Assembly: GCA_965660145.1 (NCBI GenBank)
Contig: CBFHYX010000010.1
Coordinates: forward strand, 62,001 to 126,000
Source: JABURQ01 sp029243145
GTDB lineage: Bacteria; Planctomycetota; Planctomycetia; Planctomycetales; Planctomycetaceae
Length of the DNA: 64,000 bases
Direction of reading: 5' to 3'
Both the position numbers and the translations under genes were made by a program. Under the pieces are notes generated by a model. It had not been told where the DNA came from. It worked only from the letters and a program-made list of their open reading frames with translations, and ran no database searches. Of the stretch, positions 17,241 to 25,820 are shown piece by piece. Each line of letters starts with the position of its first letter. The first letter of the stretch is position 1.

Positions 17241-18662
17241 ATGAAACTTTATGCCGCGTTTTTCATCATTTCGTTTTACTTATACGGCAATCTCCATGCC
17301 GCCGATTCCCCCAATATCGTCCTGATCATATCCGACGATCAGGCGTGGACCGATTTTGGATTCATGGGGCATCCGCACGTCAAGACGCCGCACATCGACC
17401 GGCTCGCAAAACAATCAGCCCGATACCCCAACGGCTATGTCCCCACATCTGTCTGTCGTCCTTCACTCGTCACATTGCTGACCGGTTTATACCCACATCA
17501 GCATGGCGTCCATTTCAATCATCCACCACCGGGCAACTCTGCCTTGAGCAAAATGACAAAGCCCGAATATCACCATACTCGCGATCAAGCCTCCTATCTG
17601 ATTCGGTCGGCTCCCTCGCTACCACGAATTTTAGGCGATAATGGATACCAATCATTTCAAACCGGTAAGTTTTGGGAAGGTCACTTTCGTAACGCCGGTT
17701 TCACACACGGCATGACCGTCGATGTAGCCTCTCCCGAACCGGCTTACGGAAATCGAAAACTTCCCGATGGTTCGTTAGTCGCACACGGTAATGGCGACGC
17801 GGGTCTCAACATCGGTCGCGACACCATGCAACCGATTGCCGATTTTCTCGACGCGCATGGCAAGCAACCGTTCTTGTTGTGGTATGCACCGTTTCTGCCT
17901 CACGAACCTCACAACTCTCCTGAGAAATACCGAACGCCTTACGAGAACAACCCTGCGGTCCCTAAACACCTTGTCGACTATTATGCCTCGTGCAGTCAAT
18001 TCGATAACACAGTCAGTCAATTGATGCAAATGATCGAAGCTCGCAGCTTAACGCAGAACACCATATTCGTCTTTGTCATTGATAACGGCTGGCAGCCCAA
18101 GGAGACCGCGCATTCGCAGACCGGGAAATACCCGGTCGATATTCGCTCCAAGCGTTCGCCATTTGATTACGGCTTGCGAACGCCGATTTTGATACGCTGG
18201 GACGGCCATGTGAAACCCGCCACACACAAGGCATTGTGTAACAGCGTCGACATCGTACCGACCATCCTCGACGCGGTCGGGTGTAAAGAATTTTCGGGGA
18301 AGATGCCGGGCCGATCATTGTTGCCGTCCGCGATGGAAAAAACACCGCTGGCAGATGGTCCAGTGTTTGGAGAAATCTATCCGGGTGACGCAACTTCTCT
18401 CGGTCATCCTTCACGCGATATTGCCTATCGCTGGGTGAGAGACGGTCGCTGGAAATTGATTGTCCCGCATCGGCAACGTGGCGATATCTGGCGAAATTAT
18501 GTAAAAACCGTCTCGCTGTTCGATGTGGTAGCCGATCCCCATGAGCAGTCCGATTTGTCAAAAAATACCCAGCAACAACAACGCATTCAAAAGATGAGCA
18601 AGTTACTCGACGACTGGTGGACGCCGGGAGATGACAGTGCCGTGCCGCAGTTACCCGAGTGA
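17241..18662 (+). CDS. Secreted sulfatase (formylglycine-dependent)
   Basis: Hydrolyses sulfate esters, probably of a polysaccharide or glycolipid, outside the cytoplasm. A signal peptide (about 1-20) is followed by the metal-binding NIVLIISDDQAW, the modified-residue motif SVCRPSLVTLLTG with Cys72, YPHQHGVHF, and later FVIDNGWQP and the typical C-terminal IAYRWVRDGRWKLI. The core is C-R-P-S-L rather than C-x-P-S-R, a variant that still keeps C-x-P. Length of 473 is standard. GGAGGA lies upstream of the ATG. It is co-directional and tightly spaced after the GT4 gene. No maturation enzyme is seen in the window. Convergent with modB-like gene at 18679. Confidence 0.9.
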   Translation: MKLYAAFFIISFYLYGNLHAADSPNIVLIISDDQAWTDFGFMGHPHVKTPHIDRLAKQSARYPNGYVPTSVCRPSLVTLLTGLYPHQHGVHFNHPPPGNSALSKMTKPEYHHTRDQASYLIRSAPSLPRILGDNGYQSFQTGKFWEGHFRNAGFTHGMTVDVASPEPAYGNRKLPDGSLVAHGNGDAGLNIGRDTMQPIADFLDAHGKQPFLLWYAPFLPHEPHNSPEKYRTPYENNPAVPKHLVDYYASCSQFDNTVSQLMQMIEARSLTQNTIFVFVIDNGWQPKETAHSQTGKYPVDIRSKRSPFDYGLRTPILIRWDGHVKPATHKALCNSVDIVPTILDAVGCKEFSGKMPGRSLLPSAMEKTPLADGPVFGEIYPGDATSLGHPSRDIAYRWVRDGRWKLIVPHRQRGDIWRNYVKTVSLFDVVADPHEQSDLSKNTQQQQRIQKMSKLLDDWWTPGDDSAVPQLPE

Positions 18663-18678
18663 GTATTAATTCAAGACT

Positions 18679-19464
18679 TCAAATCGCCTTGCATCCCACT
18701 GCCGTACGGACTACCAACAGCACGCTGATGGCCACAAAGATCATCACCAGCGAGATCGCGACAGCCGTTTCGATGTCTCCCGTGCTCAAGTGCAGAAAAA
18801 TACTGACCGGCAAGACTTCGGTTTTCTGTTCAATGGCCCCCGCGAACATCAACACTGGGCCAAATTCTCCGAACGCCCGCGCCCAAGCGAGAGTCCCCGC
18901 TGTTAACAGGCCGGTTCGTGCTGAGGGTAAAACGACTGCCCAAAACGCTTGAGAGCGGCTGCATCCCAAGGTCATCGCGACTTGTTCCTGACGGGGAGAA
19001 AGATCGTCAAATGTGGACCGCATGGTGCGCGTGGCGAACGCCGTAACGACGGTAAATTGAGCGAGAACGACAGCCGGGAGATGAAAGGCGATTGACAACC
19101 AGTCATCCACAGGACGCAGAGTCGATTGCCGAAAGAGAATGACCAGGCTTAATCCGATCACCACCGGCGGAACGATGATCGGGATATCAACGAAGGCATC
19201 GAGGATCGCTTTTCCGCGAAACTGAGCACGAGACAGAAGATAACCCAGCGGCACGGCGACCCACATCGCCAGAATGGTGCTGATCATGCTACTGATCAGG
19301 CTTAGCCATAAACTGTAACGCAGAGCGGGTGAGGCCAGCAAAGATCCAAAGTGAGACAGGCTCGAATACTGCAAGTCGGCCAGCAATAACATCGCCAACA
19401 GCAGAACATAAACGCCACTGAAACAGCCGAGTGCCCACCAGAATTTTCGGTCGGGATGATTCAC
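18679..19464 (-). CDS. Molybdate-type ABC transporter permease
   Basis: Inner-membrane permease with about six transmembrane segments, 261 residues. The cytoplasmic coupling loop (EAA loop) is visible as QVAMTLGCSRSQAFWAVVLP, followed by GTLAWARAFGEFGP, which is typical of ModB and CysT/W proteins. PIIVPPVVIGLSLVIL lies in the middle. It overlaps the start of transport by four bases with the substrate-binding protein upstream (stop at 19461). No ATP-binding subunit follows; the next gene downstream is a convergent sulfatase. The ligand could be molybdate, tungstate or another oxyanion. Confidence 0.85.
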   Translation of the reverse strand: MNHPDRKFWWALGCFSGVYVLLLAMLLLADLQYSSLSHFGSLLASPALRYSLWLSLISSMISTILAMWVAVPLGYLLSRAQFRGKAILDAFVDIPIIVPPVVIGLSLVILFRQSTLRPVDDWLSIAFHLPAVVLAQFTVVTAFATRTMRSTFDDLSPRQEQVAMTLGCSRSQAFWAVVLPSARTGLLTAGTLAWARAFGEFGPVLMFAGAIEQKTEVLPVSIFLHLSTGDIETAVAISLVMIFVAISVLLVVRTAVGCKAI

Positions 19465-20273
19465 GGCGTCACCTCCGTCGGCTTTCGATTGATCACTCCA
19501 TAGCCGTGATTGTAAAATATTGACTGACCAATGGATTCATCCAATAAATAACTGATGAACTGTTCTGCCAGTTCTTTCTGCTGGACGGTTTTGAGCACTG
19601 CGATGCCAATTTCACTTTCTGCTGATTGAAACTGGGGAATTTCAATCGGTTCAAGTTCCCAGTACTGCGCGGCGGTCGTATTCCAAACGATGCCCGCATC
19701 GGCTGACTCCAATTTAATATCATTGGCCACATCGTTCACTGTCGCTCGTTGCAACATGGCATGCTGCCAGATGGGTTCCCACTGAGACGTTTCTTCGAGC
19801 AATTGTTTGGCAATACGACCGATGGCAGCACGCTCCGGGTCGGGAAGCGTGACGCGTAGTTTCTCACGGGTCAAATCGGCTAATGATTGTATCTGTTTAG
19901 GATTGCCAGTCTGGACCGCGATCACCGGATGTTGACGGGCGAAGGGAACGATGCGGTTCGTCAGTCCCCTTTCCTGGGCTTGTTCCAGATATCCCCGGTC
20001 AGCGGCCAGATACAAATCAGCATCTTCCAATCTCAGACTGGAAAGCAGCACTCCCGAACCGGCATAGCGGGTTTCCACGACCACGCCGGTCTCCACCTCG
20101 AACTTCTCAATCACTTCGCGAATCGGTTCTCGAACTCCCGCTGCACAGAATAATGTCAGGGTGGGACCACCCGATTGACGAAATCCACCGCGTCCCGGCC
20201 CGAAGGCCAGCGCAGTGATCAGACCGGCTAGAATGACCAGTGAAGTGGCTGCGTATTTCTGATATCGAAACAT
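19461..20273 (-). CDS. Molybdate-type ABC transporter substrate-binding protein (ModA-like)
   Basis: Periplasmic binding protein of class II fold. It has an N-terminal hydrophobic anchor or signal (SLVILAGLITALAFG), then TLTLFCAAGVREPI, the ModA-like opening, and ETRYAGSGVLLSSL for the ligand-contact segment. LADLTREKLRVTLPDPERAAIG matches the region with the family's P-x-x-A-P-x-G. The open frame extends to 20318, but MFRYQKYAATS at 20273 gives a better signal peptide and I use it. It overlaps the permease gene by four bases (ATGA), so the two are coupled. Ligand inferred as molybdate, tungstate or similar oxyanion. Confidence 0.83.
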   Translation of the reverse strand: MFRYQKYAATSLVILAGLITALAFGPGRGGFRQSGGPTLTLFCAAGVREPIREVIEKFEVETGVVVETRYAGSGVLLSSLRLEDADLYLAADRGYLEQAQERGLTNRIVPFARQHPVIAVQTGNPKQIQSLADLTREKLRVTLPDPERAAIGRIAKQLLEETSQWEPIWQHAMLQRATVNDVANDIKLESADAGIVWNTTAAQYWELEPIEIPQFQSAESEIGIAVLKTVQQKELAEQFISYLLDESIGQSIFYNHGYGVINRKPTEVTP

Positions 20274-20406
20274 AGGTGGTGGAATCCTGCAATTCTTGTG
20301 AGAATTAAGTATAACCATCCCATCGTCTCGTCACGAGTATGCGTAGCAAGTGAATCAGTCAAAATATAATTCTGTGAGATAATTTGACGAGCGCGAACAT
20401 AAAATC

Positions 20407-22482
20407 ATGAACAGAACCCAGCCACAAATCGAATACAATGATCGAACTGCTGGACTCCTCTGGTGCGTGGGAACTCTTGTGCTAGCTTGGTTCCTGACCA
20501 CCGTTCTGGGTGACTCTCAAGTGGCCGGCACGATGATGAGCCAAGGTCTCTGGGTCTCGTTGATTGAGAAACTGGGCGGCGAAATTGAGCCACTTCCTTC
20601 CGGTGCGGTGATCGCCAATCTCTCTTTTCCCACGTTGTGTCTGGCGGCCCTTATATTCAACGCCGTCTGCCTGATCATCGGCAGCATTTCTCGGACATGT
20701 CTGAATCGAGACCACACAGTGCCGGTCACTTTCAAACACTCGTTAAATACCGTCGCGGCTGATGGAAAGTGGTGGCTGATTTTGCTTGTCTGGCAATTTC
20801 TTTCGATTGCCGGCTTGTTGGGCGGTTCTGAATCTTTACAGTCACTCGCCACTGGCACCATTCCCTTCTGGCTGGCTTTGGGTTTCGCATTTGCCAATTG
20901 CCGAGCGTTGAGTCGAGTGAGTCAAGCGTCGCAACAAGCACAACTCTTGCCGTCAAAACTTTCATGGACCGCACTTGGTGCGATGCTGTTATTCGTCATT
21001 GTATTCACCGGAATGAATTGGCAACTGTTTGCCAACTTGCAGACGCCACACGGTGACTCGGCCATGTACGAAGAGCATCTCTGGAATCTCACGCACGGCA
21101 AAGGGTTTCGCAGTTATCTCGATCAAGGATTATTTCCCGGCGAACATCTTCAGGCGATTCACCTGCTGCTGTTCCCGATCTATATGTTGTGGCCGTCTCA
21201 CCTCTTGCTTGAATTGAGTGAAGCGGTTGCCTTGGGCGTCTGTGCGATTCCCGTATATCGGATGACGCTGCGACACACCGAGAGTCAACGGGCGGCAACG
21301 TTGATGGCCATCGCCGTGCTGGTCTATTTCCCGTTGCACTTTCTGGAAATCTCGATTGATCTGAAAACATTTCGTCCCATCTCATACGGCGTACCGTTAT
21401 TACTCTTCACGCTAGACAATCTTGAACGCAAGAAATATCGACTCGCATTTTTGCTCTGGTTGCCTTTGACCTTACTCGCGAAAGAAGACTTTGCCGCGAT
21501 CTTCGCTCCGTTAGGTTTGTGGGTCGCGTGGTCTGCGTGGACCGAACAAAAGGACAAAACCGGTCTCAAAGCCGGCTTGGGGCTGACTCTCTTTTCGGTG
21601 ATCTATCTGATCTTTGTAATCAAGCTGGCGATTCCGTATTTCCGCGCGGGAGGCGATGTCCATTACGCCCGTTACTTTGGAGAGCTGGGCAATTCACCGG
21701 GTGACATTGCCCGCAGCCTCTTCACACAACCGGGTGCGGTTTTAGGGCGACTCTTTTCCTTGCGGACGGTCATTTACGCCGCCGCTTTGCTCATTCCAGT
21801 GAGTGGCTTGTCTCTACTTTCACCTTCGCGATTGCTGGTCGGACTGCCGTTATTCGGCGTGTTGTCACTGATGCAACTTTCGGACGAGACCGGATCATCG
21901 GCCACCGATATGCTCATACCGTTTCATCATTTCCATGCACCACTTGTCCCCATTATTTTCTGGTCCGCAGCGGCTGGATTAGGCAGACTTAAAAATCAAG
22001 CCGCGTGGATCCCATCCCGAGGTGCATCCCTGGCAGTCTTTTCGGGTCTCGCGACGGCGGTTTTCTTTTCGCTTTCACCACTCGGCGTCGCCTTCTGGGA
22101 TCCTCATTCCGTTCACTACTGGAAGTCGCTTTATGTCATTTCTGAAAGAGCCCAACAAATCGATAAGGTTCTCGAACAGATTCCCGAAAATTCACGAGTC
22201 GCTTCGACCGACTTCATCCATCCACGATTCACCCACTACGAACGATCATACGATTACAGCCAATACGCTCGCAAAGTAAGCGGTTACGAGTTGCGAGTAC
22301 CCGAGGATACAAATTACATCGTGATCGACACCGGCCATCGTTACAGTTGGATCAAATCGCCCGACGAAATTCCCGAGTTGCAGAATGAACCGGAGAAATG
22401 GGAACTACTCCCCGACAGGACGAGCGGCGACTTCCTCATCTTGAAGCGACGCGAGACCTCAACTCAGAAGGAGACGCCATGA
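20407..22482 (+). CDS. DUF2079 polytopic membrane protein
   Basis: A 691-residue integral membrane protein with a dozen or so hydrophobic segments and the glycosyltransferase-C-like layout of DUF2079. Family hallmarks are HGDSAMYEEHLWNLTHGKGF with the acidic residue in the first loop, LFPGEHLQAIHLLLFPIY, and LTLLAKEDFAAIFAPLG. The soluble C-terminal end (about 600-691) contains SRVASTDFIHPRFTHYER, where family members often carry this tail. DUF2079 proteins are suspected polyprenyl-phosphate-dependent sugar or lipid transferases, but no activity has been shown to my knowledge. The stop overlaps the start of the next gene (ATGA), so the two are translationally coupled. Confidence 0.83.
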   Translation: MNRTQPQIEYNDRTAGLLWCVGTLVLAWFLTTVLGDSQVAGTMMSQGLWVSLIEKLGGEIEPLPSGAVIANLSFPTLCLAALIFNAVCLIIGSISRTCLNRDHTVPVTFKHSLNTVAADGKWWLILLVWQFLSIAGLLGGSESLQSLATGTIPFWLALGFAFANCRALSRVSQASQQAQLLPSKLSWTALGAMLLFVIVFTGMNWQLFANLQTPHGDSAMYEEHLWNLTHGKGFRSYLDQGLFPGEHLQAIHLLLFPIYMLWPSHLLLELSEAVALGVCAIPVYRMTLRHTESQRAATLMAIAVLVYFPLHFLEISIDLKTFRPISYGVPLLLFTLDNLERKKYRLAFLLWLPLTLLAKEDFAAIFAPLGLWVAWSAWTEQKDKTGLKAGLGLTLFSVIYLIFVIKLAIPYFRAGGDVHYARYFGELGNSPGDIARSLFTQPGAVLGRLFSLRTVIYAAALLIPVSGLSLLSPSRLLVGLPLFGVLSLMQLSDETGSSATDMLIPFHHFHAPLVPIIFWSAAAGLGRLKNQAAWIPSRGASLAVFSGLATAVFFSLSPLGVAFWDPHSVHYWKSLYVISERAQQIDKVLEQIPENSRVASTDFIHPRFTHYERSYDYSQYARKVSGYELRVPEDTNYIVIDTGHRYSWIKSPDEIPELQNEPEKWELLPDRTSGDFLILKRRETSTQKETP

Positions 22483-23588
22483 CGTGGTTCGACCTGACAA
22501 CAGGATATCTGATCGGAACGGCTATTTGGAGTGCCTCACTGTTTGTGGCCCTCATTGTCCTACTGAAAATGCGTCGTGGCAGCGACGAAATACCCATCCG
22601 CAAAAAGCTGGTCAATGCAGCCATCTCGCTATGGTTACTCTGCGTCTTGATGACACTTTTGGAAGTTGGCTTTGCAGTCGGCTACGACCGGACCGATTCG
22701 TTTAACATGTCGAACGTCTCCAAAAAGTGGTTCCGCAAATACGCAGAGCCGGAAGAGAAAGTGCTGCGTTTCGGCCCCAATGAAGGGATCGTTTATCGCG
22801 ATGTGAAACCGTTCCCCGAATCAATCCCCGAAAACGCCAAACACATCTGCTTTTTGGGTGATAGCTTCACTTATGGGCACGGCATCAACCATTCCGCTGA
22901 CCGATTCAGTAATCTGGTCGGCCAGAATTTGGAGAAAGATTCGGGCGAGGAAACAATCGTCACAAATCTCGGCAAGCCGGGAACCGATCTGTTTTGGGCG
23001 GAATCGATTTTGAGAAAACTGTTCGAAGACGACATTCGCGTTGACACCGCCGTCTACAATTTATGTCTGAATGATATCGAGTCATTCCATCCCGACTTTC
23101 AAACGTTTTATTCTGCAGACTGGTTAAGCGGCTCGGACTTCTTTCTGTTTCGCGACACTTACTTCTTCAACCTTTTGTACTTTCGCGTCCAGCAAGCTCA
23201 ACGTCCGCAAGTGAAAAATTATTACGATTTCATGAGCGAATATTACGCAGGCGATCCTTGGAAACGCATGAAACAAAAGTTAGTCGCGATTCGTGAACTG
23301 TGTGAGCAAAATGGCTGTGAATTCCGACTGGTCATATTCCCATTTCTCCACAATCTGGGAAACGACTATGCCTTCGCCTCGGCCCATGAGCAAATTGTCG
23401 AATTCTGTCGAGAGAATAACATTCCCGTTGAAGATCTGTTACCCGTCATGCAAGAGCATTCTGCAGAAGGTCTCATCGTCAGCCGCTTTGACGCGCATCC
23501 CAATGAGTTAGCAAATCGGTATGCCGCTGACTCGATTTTCGAGTGGCTCACAAAGAAAAAGGCGATGACTGAAGAGACTGACCAATAA
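22479..23588 (+). CDS. Membrane-anchored SGNH-hydrolase-like protein
   Basis: About 369 residues. Two N-terminal hydrophobic segments (residues about 8-30 and 42-65) anchor the protein, followed by an SGNH-type domain: CFLGDSFTYGHGI contains the nucleophile serine, LGKPGTDLFWAE the second block, YNLCLNDIE the third with Asn, and SRFDAHPNELANR the fourth with Asp/His. All four are present. AAGGAG sits five bases before the ATG at 22479, which overlaps the stop of the DUF2079 gene, so I prefer this start to the longer frame from 22398. Function is probably acyl or acetyl transfer or removal on an envelope glycan made with DUF2079; this is inferred from coupling. Confidence 0.8.
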   Translation: MTWFDLTTGYLIGTAIWSASLFVALIVLLKMRRGSDEIPIRKKLVNAAISLWLLCVLMTLLEVGFAVGYDRTDSFNMSNVSKKWFRKYAEPEEKVLRFGPNEGIVYRDVKPFPESIPENAKHICFLGDSFTYGHGINHSADRFSNLVGQNLEKDSGEETIVTNLGKPGTDLFWAESILRKLFEDDIRVDTAVYNLCLNDIESFHPDFQTFYSADWLSGSDFFLFRDTYFFNLLYFRVQQAQRPQVKNYYDFMSEYYAGDPWKRMKQKLVAIRELCEQNGCEFRLVIFPFLHNLGNDYAFASAHEQIVEFCRENNIPVEDLLPVMQEHSAEGLIVSRFDAHPNELANRYAADSIFEWLTKKKAMTEETDQ

Positions 23589-23599
23589 CATCAGTGCAT

Positions 23600-24019
23600 T
23601 CACTCGCCTTGCAACGTCAGCAATAATTTGCGGCTGCCGCCATGATCGCGATGTTCACACAAAAACACCCCTTGCCACGTCCCCAGGTTCAATCGACCCT
23701 GGCTGATGGGTATTGTGATCGCCGGTCCAAACATCGATGACTTGATGTGAGCAGGCATATCGTCGGGGCCTTCGAGCGTATGAATGTAGGGCCAATTCTC
23801 GGGGACCATCTTATTGACGGCCATCTCCATATCATGTGGGACGTCGGGGGACGCGTTTTCGTTAATGGTCAGTGAAGCCGATGTGTGCTTGATAAACACA
23901 TGCAGCAAACCGACATCGATCGGTTCCAGATCACTCAGACCGCTCTCGATCTCATGCGTGATGAGATGAAAACCGCGCGGGTGAGCGGGCAGGCGAATTT
24001 CCGTTTGTGACCAAGTCAT
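23600..24019 (-). CDS. YjbQ/UPF0047 family secondary thiamine-phosphate synthase-like protein
   Basis: A 139-residue single-domain protein with the UPF0047 signature: LHVFIKHTSASLTINENASPDV is split here as GLLHVFIKHTSASLTI and NENASPDV, and the C-terminal GTWQGVFLCEHRDHG. Family members bind metal through conserved His residues and show weak thiamine-phosphate synthase activity; the true role is not settled. It starts three bases after the stop of the ROK kinase gene, so the two form an operon. Length is normal. Confidence 0.88.
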   Translation of the reverse strand: MTWSQTEIRLPAHPRGFHLITHEIESGLSDLEPIDVGLLHVFIKHTSASLTINENASPDVPHDMEMAVNKMVPENWPYIHTLEGPDDMPAHIKSSMFGPAITIPISQGRLNLGTWQGVFLCEHRDHGGSRKLLLTLQGE

Positions 24020-24022
24020 GAC

Positions 24023-25033
24023 TTACTCATTTCCGGGATGTTTGCGGCGGGCGTAACCGGCTGAGCCGATGTAGCCGGCGTCACCGCCGAGTGTCGCATA
24101 ATCGAAGAGTGTTTTTTCGTACGGAATGGGGAAAGCACGCGATTTGACCTCATCCTTGATCCGCTGCAAAAAGCGGCGTCCCAACTCGGTATCATGTCGT
24201 CCGAAGGTCATCGCGCCGCCGTAAAGCATCATATTCGGGTTGATCGTATGCAAGACCGATGTTGTGCCCACACCCATATATGTCGCGGTTTCCATGATGA
24301 GATCGTCTGCCAATTGATCACCCTGCTCGGCGGCCTTCGCCATCAGCAAGGGATCAAGTTCTTTGCCCTCTGCGAGCCAGTCTCTGAGAATTGATTCTTT
24401 CCCGGCATCCAACGCTTCGCGACATCTCGCTTTGAGCGCGGTGGCAGACGCATACGCTTCGAGTGTTCCGTATTGACCGGTTGCACAACGCCGCCCACCA
24501 TTCATCTCAATGATGATGTGACCGCATTCCGAGCCGTGTGAATGTTCTCCTCGAATGATCATATCAGAGATGATGATGCCGCATCCAATTCCCGTTCCCA
24601 ATGTCCAAAAAACCATGCTGTGAACGTGCCGACCGGCACCGACCCAGTATTCTCCATACGCGGCGGCATTGGCATCATTCTGCAGAGTCGTCGGACGTTT
24701 CACCCGTTCAGCCACTCGTTCCCGGATCGGTATGTTTTGCCAACCGGGCAGGTTGGGGGGATCAAGCAACATGCCGGCAGGAATATCCATCGTGCCGGGA
24801 GTTGCCAGACCAACCGCACGAATCTCTTCCAGCGTCAATCCAGCTTCGGCAACGGCGACATCAATCCCTCGACAGATGGTGTCGAGCCCATGATCGGGGC
24901 CTTTTTCAGCATCCGTAGGGTAACTGACATAAGACAACGAATTCCCGTGATCGGAGACGACTCCCACTTTGATGTTGGTTCCTCCGACGTCAACGCCGAC
25001 GTAGAAAGGAGCTTCGTCGCGGAGGACTGTCAT
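24023..25033 (-). CDS. ROK-family sugar kinase (glucokinase-like) with altered zinc motif
   Basis: ATP-dependent sugar kinase of the ROK family, 336 residues. The phosphate loop YVGVDVGGTNIKVG (11-24), GLATPGTMD, the catalytic Asp121 in LQNDANAAAYGE, and LGTGIGCGIII are all present. The family zinc motif C-x-C-G-x-x-G-C-x-E is reduced: residues 183-192 read C-A-T-G-Q-Y-G-T-L-E, with Thr replacing the second and third cysteines; the preceding histidine (GHIII, 172) is kept. So zinc may be lost or bound differently. It overlaps no gene but is three bases upstream of the yjbQ-like gene. Glucose is the likely but unproven substrate. Confidence 0.87.
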   Translation of the reverse strand: MTVLRDEAPFYVGVDVGGTNIKVGVVSDHGNSLSYVSYPTDAEKGPDHGLDTICRGIDVAVAEAGLTLEEIRAVGLATPGTMDIPAGMLLDPPNLPGWQNIPIRERVAERVKRPTTLQNDANAAAYGEYWVGAGRHVHSMVFWTLGTGIGCGIIISDMIIRGEHSHGSECGHIIIEMNGGRRCATGQYGTLEAYASATALKARCREALDAGKESILRDWLAEGKELDPLLMAKAAEQGDQLADDLIMETATYMGVGTTSVLHTINPNMMLYGGAMTFGRHDTELGRRFLQRIKDEVKSRAFPIPYEKTLFDYATLGGDAGYIGSAGYARRKHPGNE

Positions 25034-25298
25034 ATCGAAAACATCTCATATTAAGGAGTTAGGTAGCACGGAACCGATGGAGAGGGATTATAGCCATTGA
25101 TGCCCGAATCTCGCAAACCTGGCATAATTTCAATCATAGCGACGTTTTATGAGCGTGAAGCTGGCCCTAATTTTTCGCGAGAATCCCTCTGTGAATGCTG
25201 TTAGAGTTGATTGGGTGAAGCGTCATTATCGGTGTCGGGGAGGTGTTGAAACCTTCATTCGACCCGTTTCGAGGATCGATCAGAAACGGAATTTACCT

Positions 25299-25820
25299 AT
25301 GACATCGTTACCGTCCGCCGATGCGGACTCGTCGCTGGAGTCTCTTTATCGAGACCAGGCGCGCGAGTTGTGGGCATTATTTTATGCCTATTGCGGAAAC
25401 GCGGAACGCGCGCAGGACGCCGTTCACGAGTCCTTTTTGAAACTGCAACAACAGACTGAGGAAATACGGGATCGAAAAGCCTGGTTGATACAGGTCGGAC
25501 GAAACTGGTTGCGAGATCAGGCACGCCGTAAGGTCAACTCTGTGATCAAAACAGAATCACTCGATCTGAACCCTGGCAGCGACCATGAGCCAATCACAAC
25601 ACTCTTCCAAAGTGAGCAACGCGAACAAATTCGATCAGCCCTTAAACAATTGAAAGAAGCCGACCGAGAGGTGTTGATTCTACGTTACGCGCTGAACTGG
25701 TCGTCGCAAAGAATCGGTGAGACATTAGTAACATCGGCGGCAGCCGTCGATATGCGGCTGACACGAGCCCGACAAAGACTGGACAGCGAACTGGAGCAAC
25801 TGGGATTTGAACATGACTGA
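25299..25820 (+). CDS. ECF-like RNA polymerase sigma-70 family factor
   Basis: About 173 residues with sigma region 2 (LYRDQARELWALFYAYCGN, then AQDAVHESFLKL with the family's acidic-aromatic pattern and KAWLIQVGRNWLRDQARR) and region 4 (REVLILRYALNWSSQRIGE, the helix-turn-helix with TSAAAVDMRLTRARQRL). Regions 1 and 3 are missing, so it is of the extracytoplasmic-function type. The frame runs back to 25149, but the ATG at 25299 (MTSLPSADA) gives a family-like N-terminus. The stop overlaps the next gene by eight bases, which encodes a membrane protein that could be its anti-sigma factor. Confidence 0.86.
   Translation: MTSLPSADADSSLESLYRDQARELWALFYAYCGNAERAQDAVHESFLKLQQQTEEIRDRKAWLIQVGRNWLRDQARRKVNSVIKTESLDLNPGSDHEPITTLFQSEQREQIRSALKQLKEADREVLILRYALNWSSQRIGETLVTSAAAVDMRLTRARQRLDSELEQLGFEHD

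Noticed and set aside
17241..18662. Inactive sulfatase because CxPSR reads CRPSL
   Set aside because: The Cys and Pro of the core stay, and the metal-binding DD and other blocks are intact, so activity cannot be ruled out.
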